DNA of 64,000 nucleotides from Aureimonas sp. Leaf427 (GCF_001425485.1 NZ_LMQW01000043.1:41035-105034), one strand, 5' to 3'; shown: positions 40,125 through 50,158, counted from the first letter of the stretch. Numbers and translations are program-made. Notes: a model not told the origin generated them from the sequence alone.

Positions 40125-40200
40125 CCGATTGCCGGCTGCCGCGCATCCGATCGCGCCCCCGTGCATTGAACCGTTGACGATCCGTAACCAAACGCGCCCA

Positions 40201-40230
40201 CATTCCGTCGTGAAGTTCTGCGACGGAATG
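40201..40230. promoter_or_regulatory. Perfect 10-bp inverted repeat upstream of rpoH
   Basis: CATTCCGTCG (40201-40210) and CGACGGAATG (40221-40230) are perfect inverted arms separated by ten bases, 98 bases before the rpoH start. No T-run follows. It could be an operator, an mRNA leader hairpin or the rluD terminator. A TTGACG hexamer just upstream (about 40174) could be a -35 element. Confidence 0.5.
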
Positions 40231-40327
40231 TCTACATTGGACGTGGCGGGATCGGCGCAACGCGGTCCCTGTCGCCGGCCGGCTCGAAAATCAGAGCGGC
40301 CGACCAGCAAGGAAGGGGTGCTCAACC

Positions 40328-41233
40328 ATGGCCCAAGCCAATCTGCCCAGCATCGCCTCGGGCGAAGGCGGCCTCAGCCGCTACCTCGAGGAGATACGTC
40401 GGTTTCCCATGTTGGAACCGCAAGAGGAATACATGCTTGCCAAGCGTTATGCCGAGCATGACGACCGCGCCGCCGCACACAAGCTCGTGACCAGCCATCT
40501 GCGCCTCGTGGCGAAGATCGCCATGGGCTATCGCGGCTACGGCCTGCCCATCGGCGAGGTTGTGTCGGAAGGCAATGTCGGACTGATGCAGGCCGTGAAA
40601 CGCTTCGAGGCGGATCGCGGCTTCCGGCTCGCGACCTATGCCATGTGGTGGATCAAGGCCTCGATCCAGGAATACATCCTGCGTTCGTGGAGCCTCGTGA
40701 AGATGGGGACGACCGCCAACCAGAAGCGGCTGTTCTTCAATCTGCGCAAGATGAAGAGCAAGATCCAGGCGCTGGACGAGGGCGATCTGAAGCCTGATCA
40801 GGTCAACCACATCGCGACCCAACTCGGCGTTTCCGAGGAAGAGGTGATCTCGATGAACCGCCGCCTCTCCGGCGACGCCTCGCTGAACGCGCCGATCCGC
40901 GCGACCGAGGGCGAATCCGGCGAGTGGCAGGACTGGCTGGTCGATCAGTCCGAGAGCCAGGAGGCCCGGCTCGTCGAGCAGGACGAGTTGGACCAGCGGC
41001 GCGGCATGCTGAAATCGGCGATGGACGTCCTGAATGACCGCGAGCGGCGCATCTTCGAGGCGCGGCGTCTGTCGGAGGACCCGCTGACTCTGGAGGCGCT
41101 TTCAGGCGAGTTCGACATCAGCCGCGAGCGCGTGCGCCAGATCGAGGTGCGCGCCTTCGAGAAGGTCCAGAAGGCCGTGAAGGACACGGCCGAGGCGGCC
41201 CGCAAGCAGCTCCGGGTGTTGGAAGACGCGTAA
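40328..41233 (+). CDS. rpoH: Heat-shock sigma factor RpoH (sigma32)
   Basis: A 301-residue sigma factor with region 1.2-2 (SRYLEEIRRFPMLEPQEEYMLAKR), the 2.4 segment (FRLATYAMWWIKASIQEYILRSWS), the RpoH box region (NQKRLFFNLRK) diagnostic for sigma32, and region 4.2 helix-turn-helix (EFDISRERVRQIEVRAFEK). It directs heat-shock transcription and is a known FtsH substrate; ftsH is 17 kb away. A strong bidirectional terminator follows. Confidence 0.96.
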   Translation: MAQANLPSIASGEGGLSRYLEEIRRFPMLEPQEEYMLAKRYAEHDDRAAAHKLVTSHLRLVAKIAMGYRGYGLPIGEVVSEGNVGLMQAVKRFEADRGFRLATYAMWWIKASIQEYILRSWSLVKMGTTANQKRLFFNLRKMKSKIQALDEGDLKPDQVNHIATQLGVSEEEVISMNRRLSGDASLNAPIRATEGESGEWQDWLVDQSESQEARLVEQDELDQRRGMLKSAMDVLNDRERRIFEARRLSEDPLTLEALSGEFDISRERVRQIEVRAFEKVQKAVKDTAEAARKQLRVLEDA

Positions 41234-41369
41234 GGCGTCCTCCGGCGCTGTGGGGGAATCCGCCGGGGTCGGGGCGCTCGACCTGAGGCGGTGTGCGCTG
41301 CCCTTCGGCAACGGGAACGGCATCGGCGGTGATGTCCGCCAGATGTCCGACGGAAGCCGATCTCATACC

Positions 41370-41402
41370 AAAACGGCCCCGCATCGCTGCGGGGCCGTTT
41401 TG
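41370..41402. terminator. Bidirectional terminator between rpoH and a convergent gene
   Basis: A 13-bp perfect stem (41370-41382 with 41389-41401) has AAAA on one side and TTTT on the other, so it serves both convergent genes. Confidence 0.9.
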
Positions 41403-41431
41403 CTTTCAGTCTTCGTCGTCGATCGCTTCGA

Positions 41432-43201
41432 TCAGGTCTTGCCGGCCCAGGCGTCCATCGCCTGCTTGAAGACGCGGTCACCGGGAATGCCCTTCTCGAT
41501 CGACATGAGCGCACGGCGGCCGGTCGCGTAGGCGATCGGAATGTCGATCCACTGCTCGCGGCCGAGAAGGTCGAGATTGGCGGTCACGGCTTCCGAGAGA
41601 TTGTTGAGGGCGATAATGAAGAAGCCATCCGAGATCTTGCCGGCGACGCCGGTCAGCGGCTCGCCCCGCGCCTGCTCCGTGGGCTTCAGGGCCAGACGCT
41701 GGACGTTGGCGATGGAGCCGCCGGGGAAATCGGCCGGCGTGTCGAACATCAGCTCGATCACATGGCTCGCAGGCAAAGTCGCGTCGGTGTTGCGGCGGAT
41801 GGTCAGTGTGAGCTTGATGTTCTCTTCCGGCACGTCGGCGACGGCGCGGATGGCCGGCTCTGCCGGCTGGCCGTCGGCCGGGGGCTCGTTCACGACGCTC
41901 CAGACGACGTTTCCGGCGCGCTGGGTGCCGGCCTCGGTCTCCGAGCGCTCCTCGTAGAAGACGGCCTTCTGCGCGACGGCGGGCGCCGTGGCCGAGCCGG
42001 GCTGCGTCGGCTGCACGGCGGCGGTCTGTGCCGGCGGCGTGGCCGCCGGAGCCGCGTCGGCGGCTGGCGCGGTAGTGCCCGCGGCGCCCGGGGTCGGGGA
42101 CATGGCGCTCGGCTGGGTCTCGGCCGTCGGCGGCGATGCGGCCGCGACGTTCGTGCCCTCGTCGAAGGCATTGGCGACGACCGGGGCAGGCCCTTCGTCG
42201 ACCTCCGTGCCGTCCGGCAGGAGGCGCTGCGTGAAGCGACGCTTCGGCGCCGCCGTCGCGGCCGGCGTCTCTCCAGCCGGCGCGGTCGCGCCCTCGGCGC
42301 CCTCTTCGCCTTCCGCGGCATCCGGCTCGTCCGTGCCGGCTTCGTCCGTCGCGGCGGGCGTGTCGGTGCTGGCGACGGTCGAGCTGCCCGAAATGTTCAG
42401 GGCCGAGCGGATGTCGTCGAGGTAGACATAGGCGGCGGTGGCGGCGCCCGCGAAGAGGATGACGGCAAGGCCGACGAGAACGGGCGAGCGGCTGCCGCTG
42501 CTCTTCTTGGCGCGGCGTGCGCCGTTCGGCTGACGCGGCGCCCGGACGTCGGCGGCCGGAATGGCGCCCTCGTCGAGCCCGACATCCGGCTCGGTCGATC
42601 CGATGCGCGGCGGCTCCAGGCGCGACGTGTCGCGCCGTTCGCGAACGGCGGGCCGGCTCGTCGGGAACGGCGCCTCGACGGGATCGGGCAGATCGCGGGG
42701 CTCGATGCCGACCGGAACCACCGGCGGCAAGGACCGCTCGGTTCGGCCGACGGGGCTCGGCGACGGCGCCCGCTGATCGCCGATCGACGGCTCGACGCGT
42801 TCGCGCTCCGGCGGGCGCGGCGTCGCGCGCGGCGGCGTCGGCGGGGCGGCCTGCACGGGTGGCGCGGCGCGGGGCGCGGGAATCTCGTCCTGCGGCGCCG
42901 GAGCGCGCGGGGGCTCCGAGCGCGGCGGCGGCGGGGCAAGCGCTTCGTCGCGGACGGGCTGCGGCGCGGGGGCATCGCCGCCCGCATCGATGGCGGAATA
43001 ATAGGCTTCCGTCTGGGTGATCGCGCTTTCCAGCGCGTGGCGCCGGGCCGTCACGACCTCGTCCGCCAGCGGCGGGTTGGCCGTGTCGATCTGGCGGGAG
43101 ATGGCGGCGCGCGCCTTCTCGTAGACCTTGGCGCGCATGGAGGGCGTCGCCCGGGGCAGTCCGTCAATCGTCTTGCGCAGAACCGCGCTCAAATCCGCCA
43201 T
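41432..43201 (-). CDS. Large Pro/Ala-rich single-span membrane protein
   Basis: A 589-residue protein. Residues 1-70 form a helical cytosolic domain (MADLSAVLRKTIDGLPRATP). A long Pro/Arg/Glu-rich disordered segment follows (70-240), then a basic patch, one membrane helix (about 245-268, VLVGLAVILFAGAATAAYVYL), an Ala/Thr/Pro-rich linker, and a conserved C-terminal domain (about 400-589, VVWSVVNEPPADGQP..., LTLTIRRNTDATLPASH). I recall homologues beside purA in rhizobia, without known function. The layout resembles envelope-sensing or scaffold proteins. It is transcribed in the same direction as purA, 221 bases downstream of it. Confidence 0.8.
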   Translation of the reverse strand: MADLSAVLRKTIDGLPRATPSMRAKVYEKARAAISRQIDTANPPLADEVVTARRHALESAITQTEAYYSAIDAGGDAPAPQPVRDEALAPPPPRSEPPRAPAPQDEIPAPRAAPPVQAAPPTPPRATPRPPERERVEPSIGDQRAPSPSPVGRTERSLPPVVPVGIEPRDLPDPVEAPFPTSRPAVRERRDTSRLEPPRIGSTEPDVGLDEGAIPAADVRAPRQPNGARRAKKSSGSRSPVLVGLAVILFAGAATAAYVYLDDIRSALNISGSSTVASTDTPAATDEAGTDEPDAAEGEEGAEGATAPAGETPAATAAPKRRFTQRLLPDGTEVDEGPAPVVANAFDEGTNVAAASPPTAETQPSAMSPTPGAAGTTAPAADAAPAATPPAQTAAVQPTQPGSATAPAVAQKAVFYEERSETEAGTQRAGNVVWSVVNEPPADGQPAEPAIRAVADVPEENIKLTLTIRRNTDATLPASHVIELMFDTPADFPGGSIANVQRLALKPTEQARGEPLTGVAGKISDGFFIIALNNLSEAVTANLDLLGREQWIDIPIAYATGRRALMSIEKGIPGDRVFKQAMDAWAGKT

Positions 43202-43422
43202 GGATCGCAGACACCAGTCTCGTTGTCGTCGCTAGTGGCCAGCGCCGAACCGTTCACCCTTCGATCCTAAACCATCCGCGCGGGGCGGAAAAGTCGAGGA
43301 ACACTGTTCCGTCAGAGCCTTGCGTCGGCAGGCTTGCGCGGACCCGTGGTCGTTCTGGACGAGGCGTCGCGCCGGCGCAAGAGAGGGGCTCGCGCGCCGG
43401 CCGCCGAAAGGGTTCGGACCCG

Positions 43423-44715
43423 TCAATCCTGGAAGGGATCGCGAACCAGGATCGTGTCGTCCCGCTCGGGCGAGGTCGACAGGAGCGTCACGGGCGCGGA
43501 GACGAGCTCCTCGATCTGGCGCACGTACTTGACCGCCTGCGCCGGAAGGTCGCTCCAGCGGCGCGCGCCGGCGGTCGTGTCCTTCCAGCCTTCGAGCGTC
43601 TCGTAGATCGGCTCCACCTCCTTCTGGGCGGCATAGCCCGCGGGGAGATAGTCGATGACCTTGCCGTTCAGCTTGTAGCCGACCGCGATCTTGATCTCGT
43701 CGAGCCCGTCGAGAACGTCGAGCTTGGTGAGGGCGAGGCCGTGAATGCCGTTGATGGCGACGGCCTGGCGCACCAGCACCGCGTCGAACCAGCCGCAGCG
43801 GCGCTTTCGGCCTGTCACGGTGCCGTATTCATGGCCCTTCTCGCCGAGGAACCGGCCGACCTCGTTTTCCTGCTCCGTCGGGAAGGGGCCTTCGCCGACG
43901 CGCGTCGTATAGGCCTTTGTGATGCCGAGGACGAAGCCGGAGCTGGCCGGGCCGAGGCCGGAGCCCGTCGCCGCCTGTCCCGCGACCGTGTTGGACGAGG
44001 TCACGAAGGGATAAGTGCCGTGGTCGATGTCGAGCAGCGTCCCTTGCGCGCCCTCGAAGAGGATGCGCGCGCCGGCCTTGCGCTTCTCGTCGAGAAGACG
44101 CCAGACGCGGTCGATATAGGGGGTGATCTCGTCGGCGACCGAGGTCAGTTCGTCGAGGATCGTCTGCGGCTCGATCTCGGCCTTGCCGAGGCCGCGGCGC
44201 AGCGGATTGTGATGGGCCAGAAGCCGCTCGATGCGCTCGGGGAGGACCGAGAGGTCGGCGAGATCCATCACGCGGATCGCGCGCCGGCCGACCTTGTCCT
44301 CGTAGGCCGGGCCGATGCCGCGACGCGTCGTGCCGATCTTGGTGCCGCTCGAGGAGTTCTCGCGGATCGCGTCGAGTTCGCGGTGGAGCGAGAGGATGAG
44401 CGAGGCGTTGTCGGCGATTCGCAGCGACTGCGGCGTCACCACGACGCCCTGGTCGGCCAGACGCTTCTTCTCGGCGACGAAGGCATGGGGGTCGAACACG
44501 ACGCCGTTGCCGATGACCGACAGCTTGCCCGAGCGCACGACGCCCGAGGGCAGGAGGGACAGCTTGTAGGACACGCCGTCCACGACGAGCGTATGGCCGG
44601 CATTGTGGCCGCCCTGGAAGCGCACGACGACGTCGGCACGCTCCGACAGCCAGTCCACGATCTTGCCCTTCCCTTCGTCTCCCCACTGGGACCCGACGAC
44701 GACGACATTGGCCAT
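43423..44715 (-). CDS. purA: Adenylosuccinate synthetase PurA
   Basis: A 430-residue PurA with the GTP-binding N-terminus [11 protein letters not shown] (about 8-18), the HNAGHT loop, [13 protein letters not shown]-like segment [19 protein letters not shown] and the [10 protein letters not shown] motif. It makes adenylosuccinate from IMP and aspartate in AMP synthesis. The ATG at 44715 is the family start; the frame continues upstream but without resemblance. Divergent from the DMT transporter gene across 295 bases that hold both promoters. Confidence 0.96.
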   Translation of the reverse strand: MANVVVVGSQWGDEGKGKIVDWLSERADVVVRFQGGHNAGHTLVVDGVSYKLSLLPSGVVRSGKLSVIGNGVVFDPHAFVAEKKRLADQGVVVTPQSLRIADNASLILSLHRELDAIRENSSSGTKIGTTRRGIGPAYEDKVGRRAIRVMDLADLSVLPERIERLLAHHNPLRRGLGKAEIEPQTILDELTSVADEITPYIDRVWRLLDEKRKAGARILFEGAQGTLLDIDHGTYPFVTSSNTVAGQAATGSGLGPASSGFVLGITKAYTTRVGEGPFPTEQENEVGRFLGEKGHEYGTVTGRKRRCGWFDAVLVRQAVAINGIHGLALTKLDVLDGLDEIKIAVGYKLNGKVIDYLPAGYAAQKEVEPIYETLEGWKDTTAGARRWSDLPAQAVKYVRQIEELVSAPVTLLSTSPERDDTILVRDPFQD

Positions 44716-45010
44716 GCGATCTCCTTGCAGGCAGAGGCGGGCGAAAGGGCCCATGCGAAGCGCGGCGGCGCGGCGGAGAGCCGCGCGCCCATGATCGATC
44801 GGCGCGGAGACGAAGCCGCCACGCAAAACGGCTGGACTATAGTCGGAGCCTCGACAGGATGCGAGGCCCGGCGGCGTCGTTTCCACCGACGATGGCGCCC
44901 GTTGCGCAACGAGACGCGACCGGGTCCGTGGCGAGATGTGAACGACGCGTTCGTCCGCTCGCCCTCCGGCGCTCTATCCCATTCGACGCGGCCCGCGTAA
45001 AGGAACGCGG

Positions 45011-45928
45011 ATGCGCCGGATCATCGCCCACCCTTACGCCTTCCTCGCCTGCGCATCCTTCATCTGGGGTGCGAACGCCGTGGCGGGAAAGCTCGCGGTC
45101 GGCCACGTCTCGCCGATGATCCTGACCTGTCTGAGATGGGGCCTGACGCTCGTCCTGCTCGCGCCCTTCGCGCTCGGCCACGTCCGGCGCGACTGGCCGC
45201 TGATCCGGCCGCGTCTGGGCTTCCTGCTCGGGCTCGGCTTTCTCGGCTTCACGGGCTTCAACGCGCTGTTCTATCTGGCGCTGAACACGACGAGCGCTCT
45301 GAACGTCGTGATCGAGCAGGCGTCGATGCCGCTCTTCGTCTTCGCCGCGAGCCTCGTCCTCTACGGCACGCCCGTCTCGCGCTTCCAGATCGTGGGCTTT
45401 CTCCTGACGCTCGCGGGCGTCGCGCTGACAGCCTCGCACGGCGATCCGACCACGCTGCTGGACCTCCATCTGAACCGGGGCGACGCGATGATGCTGGTCG
45501 CGGTGCTCTTCTACTCGGCCTTCACGGTCGGCATCCGCCGAAAGCCCGACATCCACTGGCTGAGTCTGATCTTCATCCTGTCGATCAGCGCCTTTGCCAC
45601 CTCGATCCCGATCGCCTTTGTGGAGAACGCCTTCGGCGCGACGCGCTGGCCGGACGGACGCGGCATGGCGATCATCGCCTTCACCGCGATCTTCGCCTCC
45701 ATCGCCTCGCAGTCTCTCTATATCCGGGGCATCGAGATGATCGGCGCGAACAGGGCCAATCTCTTCACCAATCTCACGCCCGTCTTCGGCGCGATCCTCG
45801 CGATCCTGATCGTCGGCGAGCGCCCCTATCTCTACCACGCGGTGGCGCTGACCCTGGTGCTGATCGGGATTCTCGTTGCGGAACAGCGTCTGGGATGGCG
45901 CAGCCGAACGACACGGACGCTGCCGTGA
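45011..45928 (+). CDS. DMT superfamily (EamA) transporter
   Basis: A 305-residue membrane protein with ten predicted helices in two EamA repeats (first repeat from residue 6, ACASFIWGANAVAGKL; second from about 150). The second repeat has the typical NLTPVFGAILAILIVGERPYLYHAVAL ending. Family members export amino acids, drugs or metabolites; the substrate is unknown. It is convergent with the lipoprotein gene at 45988. Confidence 0.88.
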   Translation: MRRIIAHPYAFLACASFIWGANAVAGKLAVGHVSPMILTCLRWGLTLVLLAPFALGHVRRDWPLIRPRLGFLLGLGFLGFTGFNALFYLALNTTSALNVVIEQASMPLFVFAASLVLYGTPVSRFQIVGFLLTLAGVALTASHGDPTTLLDLHLNRGDAMMLVAVLFYSAFTVGIRRKPDIHWLSLIFILSISAFATSIPIAFVENAFGATRWPDGRGMAIIAFTAIFASIASQSLYIRGIEMIGANRANLFTNLTPVFGAILAILIVGERPYLYHAVALTLVLIGILVAEQRLGWRSRTTRTLP

Positions 45929-45987
45929 GCGATCTGCGCGAGGCAAAACCGCTCGTCGTCATGCCCCGGTTTTCGAGGGTCGGTCGG

Positions 45988-46446
45988 TCAGATCAGGCCG
46001 GCGTCGCGGCAGCCGATATAGACGTCCATGCTCGGCGCGTTGCGGCCGGCGATGCGGCGCGGCTCGAAGGCCAGGGTGCCGTCGTCCTGACGGCGGCTGC
46101 TGCCATCGAAGAGGCTCATGCCGGTATAGGTGCCCGTGGCGGTCGGAACGTCGACGAGGCCGCAGACGACGAGCGAATTGTCCGCCGAACGGCGCGCGGA
46201 GATCGGGCCGAAGCGCAGGACCCGGCCATCCTTGTAGGCGGCCGACAGCGTGCTCTTGATGAGGTCGGCCTCGGCCGGCGTCAGCGTATAGGGCTCCGTC
46301 GGGATGGAGCGGTCGGGAATGGCATAATTGAAGACGTCCACCCGCGGGAGCTGCAGCTCCGAAAAGCCGAGGGTCGGAATCGCCGGGGACGCACAGCCGG
46401 AAAGGCCGAGCGCGATCGACATGAGAAGGGGCGCGCGATACGTCAT
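45988..46446 (-). CDS. Predicted lipoprotein of unknown function
   Basis: A 152-residue protein with a signal peptide and lipobox ending at Cys18 (LSGC). The mature part has conserved-looking motifs RSIPTEPYTLTPAEADLIKSTL and CGLVDVPTATGTYTG, but I assign no domain. It is divergent from the RNA methyltransferase gene with 92 bases between starts. Confidence 0.75.
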   Translation of the reverse strand: MTYRAPLLMSIALGLSGCASPAIPTLGFSELQLPRVDVFNYAIPDRSIPTEPYTLTPAEADLIKSTLSAAYKDGRVLRFGPISARRSADNSLVVCGLVDVPTATGTYTGMSLFDGSSRRQDDGTLAFEPRRIAGRNAPSMDVYIGCRDAGLI

Positions 46447-46538
46447 GGCCGAATGGTTGGTCTGAATCGAAGCCTTTGTAAAGAAGTGTATAACGGAGCG
46501 GCAAACACTTTGATGACATGCTTCTGTCTCATTGCGTG

Positions 46539-47372
46539 ATGAGCGCTCCCTCCGCCCCGCAGACGATCCCGATCGACGACGCCGCAGACGGCCGGATCGA
46601 GGTCTATCGCGACATCCGCGAGCGCGACGTGACCGGCCGCGGCGGTCTGATCGCGGAAGGAACGGTGGTCGTCGAGCAGCTGCTGCGCTCGTCCCGGTTC
46701 GAGGCGACCTCGCTCTTCATCCTCCGGAATCGTCTGGCCGGCCTTGCCGATCTGCTGGCGACGGTGCCGCCGAACGTGCCGATCTACGTCGCCGAGCGCG
46801 CGGTCATGGACGAGATCGCCGGCTTTGCCATCCATCGCGGCGTGCTCGCCCATGGAAGGCGGCGCCAGCCGGCTGCGGGCACCAATCTTGCGGGGAGGCT
46901 GACGGATGTCGCTTTGACCGGCGCGCCGGTGATCGTGGCGGTCGGCATCGCTAATCACGACAATATCGGCGCGATCTTCCGCAACGCGGCGGCCTTCGGC
47001 GCGGGAATGGTCCTGCTCGACGGGACGTCCTGCGATCCGCTCTATCGCAAGGCGATCCGGGTCTCCGCCGGGAGCATCCTCCACGTTCCCTTCGAGCGCA
47101 TCGACGGCGCGCTGGAGGCGAGAGCGCTCCTGGCGCAGGCCGGGTTCTCCTGCCTGGCCCTCACGCCCTCGGGCGGGACGGGACTCCTCGATTGCCGGTC
47201 GACAGGGCCGGTCGCGCTGTTTCTCGGTGCGGAGGGGCCGGGCCTGCCGGGTGACGTGATCGAGGCCATGACCGGCGTTCGGATCGAAATGGCCGGCGGC
47301 TTCGACAGTCTGAACGTCGCGACGGCCGGCGCCATCGCGCTCCATCATCTGGCGGGCCGACGGCTGCGGTAG
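46539..47372 (+). CDS. TrmH/SpoU-family RNA 2'-O-methyltransferase
   Basis: A 277-residue SPOUT methyltransferase. The N-terminal substrate-binding part (about 30-110) precedes the knotted domain with motif 1 NHDNIGAIFRNAAAFGA, motif 2 LFLGAEGPGL and motif 3 SLNVATAGAIALHHL. It methylates a ribose in tRNA or rRNA with SAM; the target nucleotide cannot be told. ATG 46539 (MSAPSAP) is preferred over 46518. Confidence 0.9.
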   Translation: MSAPSAPQTIPIDDAADGRIEVYRDIRERDVTGRGGLIAEGTVVVEQLLRSSRFEATSLFILRNRLAGLADLLATVPPNVPIYVAERAVMDEIAGFAIHRGVLAHGRRRQPAAGTNLAGRLTDVALTGAPVIVAVGIANHDNIGAIFRNAAAFGAGMVLLDGTSCDPLYRKAIRVSAGSILHVPFERIDGALEARALLAQAGFSCLALTPSGGTGLLDCRSTGPVALFLGAEGPGLPGDVIEAMTGVRIEMAGGFDSLNVATAGAIALHHLAGRRLR

Positions 47373-47411
47373 CTGGCCGCGGGCGGCCGAGCGTCGCCGG
47401 GCACTGACGCG

Positions 47412-48476
47412 TCAGGAGGCGGTCTTGCGCTCGGCCTCCGCGAGAAGGCGCACGCGATCGGCAAGGGTCGGCTTCCCGCCCGCCATCTCGCTCGCGCCGC
47501 CGGAGGCGGGTGCCGCGAGGAGAGAGGCGAGGGGAGAGTCGGGACCTTCCGCAAGGGCGGTCATGCGGATCACGCGGGCCGCGACATCGGAGATGCGCTC
47601 GCGAATGTCGGCCTCGGCTTTGGGATCGAGGGCGCTAAGCTCGCGCCGGCCGAGCACGGCCTCGAAGCGCGGGGAGCCGCTGCGCGGCGGCTCGCCCGTC
47701 GCCTTGGCGGTCCCTGCCGCCGCAAGCCGCTTCTTCGGCGTGGGTTCGCGGGAGGTCCGCGCGGCCGCCGCGTCGGCCTTGGCGAGCTGTGCGGTGAGGG
47801 CGGAGATCCGGTTCTCGCGAACGGTGGCCGCGGCGCGCTCCTGTCGCAGCTTGTGCTGGAGACCGGCGACCTCGACGGCGAGGCTTTCGATCCGGCTGTC
47901 CTCGCCCTCCGCCTCCTCGGGCGAGCCGAGGCGAAAGTCCAGGTGCTCGATCTTCGCCTTGGCGGCGGCGAGTTCGATCGCCTGCTCCTCCGCGGTCTGC
48001 TCGAGTTCGCTCGAACGGGCGACGAGCGCCTCCAGCTCCTCCGCCGTCCGGTCGGCGGCGAGATCTCTCTCCGCCAGATCCTCGATCAGAGCGCGGATCG
48101 TGGCTTCGCGCTCGGCGAGTGCGGCTCTCGTCGCCTCCAGCTCGGCATCCTGTTCTTCGATGGTCTGCGTCAGGCGGCGATTGCGCTTCTGAAGCTCGGC
48201 GGCCTCGACGACGGCCCGGCCGCGATCGGCCTCGGCCAAGGCCGCCTTTTCCCGCGTCTCGGCGGACAGCACCTCCTGGCGGCGCACGGAGACCGCGGCC
48301 TCGGCGCGCACGCGGTCGAACTCGGCGCGGATCTCGTTGGCCGAGATCGGGATCGTCGCCTCGAATTCGCGGCGGGCGAGGCTCTGGGCCTTGCGCCAGA
48401 AGACCGGCGCCAGAATCAGGGCGATCAGCGCCGTGACGAGCACGCCCAGGAAGAAGATCAGCGTGTTGGCGATCAT
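47412..48476 (-). CDS. Membrane-anchored coiled-coil protein
   Basis: A 354-residue protein with one N-terminal membrane helix (about 3-25), then a continuous coiled coil (30-225) rich in Ala, Glu and Arg, and a less structured C-terminal third with a helical segment (DPKAEADIRERISDVAARVIRMTALAEG). The conserved RREFEATIPISANEIRAEFDRVRAEA stretch after the anchor recurs in related rhizobial proteins of unknown function. Its promoter lies between it and the eipA terminator. Confidence 0.75.
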   Translation of the reverse strand: MIANTLIFFLGVLVTALIALILAPVFWRKAQSLARREFEATIPISANEIRAEFDRVRAEAAVSVRRQEVLSAETREKAALAEADRGRAVVEAAELQKRNRRLTQTIEEQDAELEATRAALAEREATIRALIEDLAERDLAADRTAEELEALVARSSELEQTAEEQAIELAAAKAKIEHLDFRLGSPEEAEGEDSRIESLAVEVAGLQHKLRQERAAATVRENRISALTAQLAKADAAAARTSREPTPKKRLAAAGTAKATGEPPRSGSPRFEAVLGRRELSALDPKAEADIRERISDVAARVIRMTALAEGPDSPLASLLAAPASGGASEMAGGKPTLADRVRLLAEAERKTAS

Positions 48477-48582
48477 GGCCGTCCTTGCAACCCGTGCGAC
48501 GCAGAAGGCCCGCCCGCTTCCCCGGTTGAGAGTGCGCGGCGGGCCGATCGCCTCGTCGAGGCTCCTTTTATGTCATTATGAA

Positions 48583-48602
48583 GGGCGGCGGAACCGCCGC
48601 CC
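48583..48602 (-). terminator. Hairpin downstream of eipA
   Basis: GGGCGGCGG and CCGCCGCCC form a 20-base hairpin 14 bases past the eipA stop on the minus strand, followed on that strand by TTCATAATG. It also separates eipA from the coiled-coil gene. Confidence 0.55.
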
Positions 48603-48616
48603 CGACGACATGTCGT

Positions 48617-49198
48617 TCAGAAGGGGTTCCAGGTCGGCATCGGCGTCAGCTTCAGGTAGCCGAGATTGACGCCGAGCCGCGCGCCGAGTCCGGTCTTCAC
48701 CGGGACGATCGTCACGTCGCCGCGCTTGAGATAGGTCATGCCGAGCCCGCCCACGAGATAGGCCGAGCCCGTCACGCCGCCGAAGCGCCCGTAGACGCCG
48801 TCCACGGAGGGCAGGTTGTAGACCAGCATCATCGTGCGCGCGCCGTCGCCGCCGGCATCGAGGCCGAGCGTCGGCCCCTGCCAGAAGATGCGGTGCTCGC
48901 CGGCATTCTTGGTGAAGAGCGTGCCCTCGCCGAAGCGCAGGCCGCCGATGAAGGCGCCGGAGGCTTCCTCGCCGAGGATGTAGCCGTTGGGCAGGCCGTT
49001 GTCCGAGAAGGCCTTCTCGATCAGCGAGGCGAGACCGCCGGAGGTCGAGCCGAAGAACTGATGACCCTTCGCGACGATCTCCTCCATCGTGTAGCCGCTC
49101 TCCTGCGCCGAGGCGGGCGCGGACGAGCCGATGAACAGGAGGCAGGCGGCGAAGACGGCGATGACGAGGCGGCCGAAGCCCGGCTTGTCGCGGTGCAT
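48617..49198 (-). CDS. eipA: Envelope integrity protein EipA (DUF1134)
   Basis: A 193-residue exported protein with a signal peptide (1-31, ending ASAQ) and the DUF1134 domain (GHQFFGSTSGGLASLIEKAF, TLGLDAGGDGARTMMLVYNL, YGRFGGVTGSAYLVGG). In Brucella EipA forms a small beta-barrel in the periplasm and is conditionally essential for envelope integrity, with links to CtrA control. The ATG at 49198 gives the signal peptide. It is divergent from chpT, sharing a 231-base promoter region. Confidence 0.9.
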   Translation of the reverse strand: MHRDKPGFGRLVIAVFAACLLFIGSSAPASAQESGYTMEEIVAKGHQFFGSTSGGLASLIEKAFSDNGLPNGYILGEEASGAFIGGLRFGEGTLFTKNAGEHRIFWQGPTLGLDAGGDGARTMMLVYNLPSVDGVYGRFGGVTGSAYLVGGLGMTYLKRGDVTIVPVKTGLGARLGVNLGYLKLTPMPTWNPF

Positions 49199-49429
49199 GG
49201 GGTTGATTCCTCTCCGGAGGGATGGGTGTGCGGAACCTCGATCGTCGCCGAACGCCGCATGGTTTCCAGATTCCAACAGAACAGGGTTCCCAAACTCCTA
49301 ACGTCGCACCCTCATCGCGGCCCAGCGGTTGACGGCCCGCCGACGCCGACTCATGGTTCCGCCACATGCCCGTGCTCGCGAATCGCCGCGGGACTCCCTG
49401 ATGACGCCCAGTTTTCCGAACGGACATCG

Positions 49430-50158
49430 ATGACGACCCTTCCCGAAGTTTCGGCGCCGGACCTTGCCGCGCTCCTCGCCAGCCGGCTCTGCCACGACAT
49501 CATCTCGCCCGTCGGCGCGGTGCAGAGCGGGCTCGAGCTGCTCGACGAGATGCCGAACGATCCGGAATCGATGGCTCTCGTGCGCAATTCCACCAAGAGC
49601 GCGGTCGCCAAGCTTCAGTTCGCCCGCATCGCCTACGGCGCTTCCGGCTCGTCGGTGGCGCAGATCGATCTCGGCGACGCCAAGCAGGTCGCGGAGGGCT
49701 TCATGGGCTTCGAGCGGGCCGAACTCGCCTGGTCCGGCCAGCGCGCCTACGTGCCGAAGAACATCGCCAAGCTGCTCCTCAATCTCGTCGTCGTCGCCAA
49801 TGCCTCCGTGCCGCGCGGGCGCGAGGTCGCGGTGGAAATCGCCTCGCTGGAGCCCGAGGTCCATGCCGTCGTGCGCGCGACCGGGACGCCGCTTCGCGTT
49901 CCCGCCAAGTTCCGCGCGCTTCTATCGGGCGAGGCACTGGCCGAGCCGATCGATGCGCACGGCGTCCAGCCCTATTACACGCTGCTTCTGGCGCGCGAGG
50001 CCGGCCTCTCCATCACGCTCGAGATGAAGGACGATTCCGCCATCTTCACCATCGCGCCGATCGGAGCGGAGACGGTTGCGCCCGAGGCCGAGGTCGAGGC
50101 CCGGCCGGAGGCCGCCCTCGCCGCGGAGACGGTCGCGACGGCCGACCCGAAGGTCTGA
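49430..50158 (+). CDS. chpT: Histidine phosphotransferase ChpT
   Basis: A 242-residue protein with the DHp-like helix containing LASRLCHDIISPVGAVQSGLELL (phospho-His22), followed by a degenerate ATPase-like domain that lacks nucleotide-binding motifs. ChpT relays phosphate from CckA to CtrA and CpdR. An Ala/Glu-rich tail (about 215-242) extends beyond the usual family end. ctrA lies 0.7 kb downstream on the other strand. The ATG at 49430 follows the expected family start. Confidence 0.9.
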   Translation: MTTLPEVSAPDLAALLASRLCHDIISPVGAVQSGLELLDEMPNDPESMALVRNSTKSAVAKLQFARIAYGASGSSVAQIDLGDAKQVAEGFMGFERAELAWSGQRAYVPKNIAKLLLNLVVVANASVPRGREVAVEIASLEPEVHAVVRATGTPLRVPAKFRALLSGEALAEPIDAHGVQPYYTLLLAREAGLSITLEMKDDSAIFTIAPIGAETVAPEAEVEARPEAALAAETVATADPKV

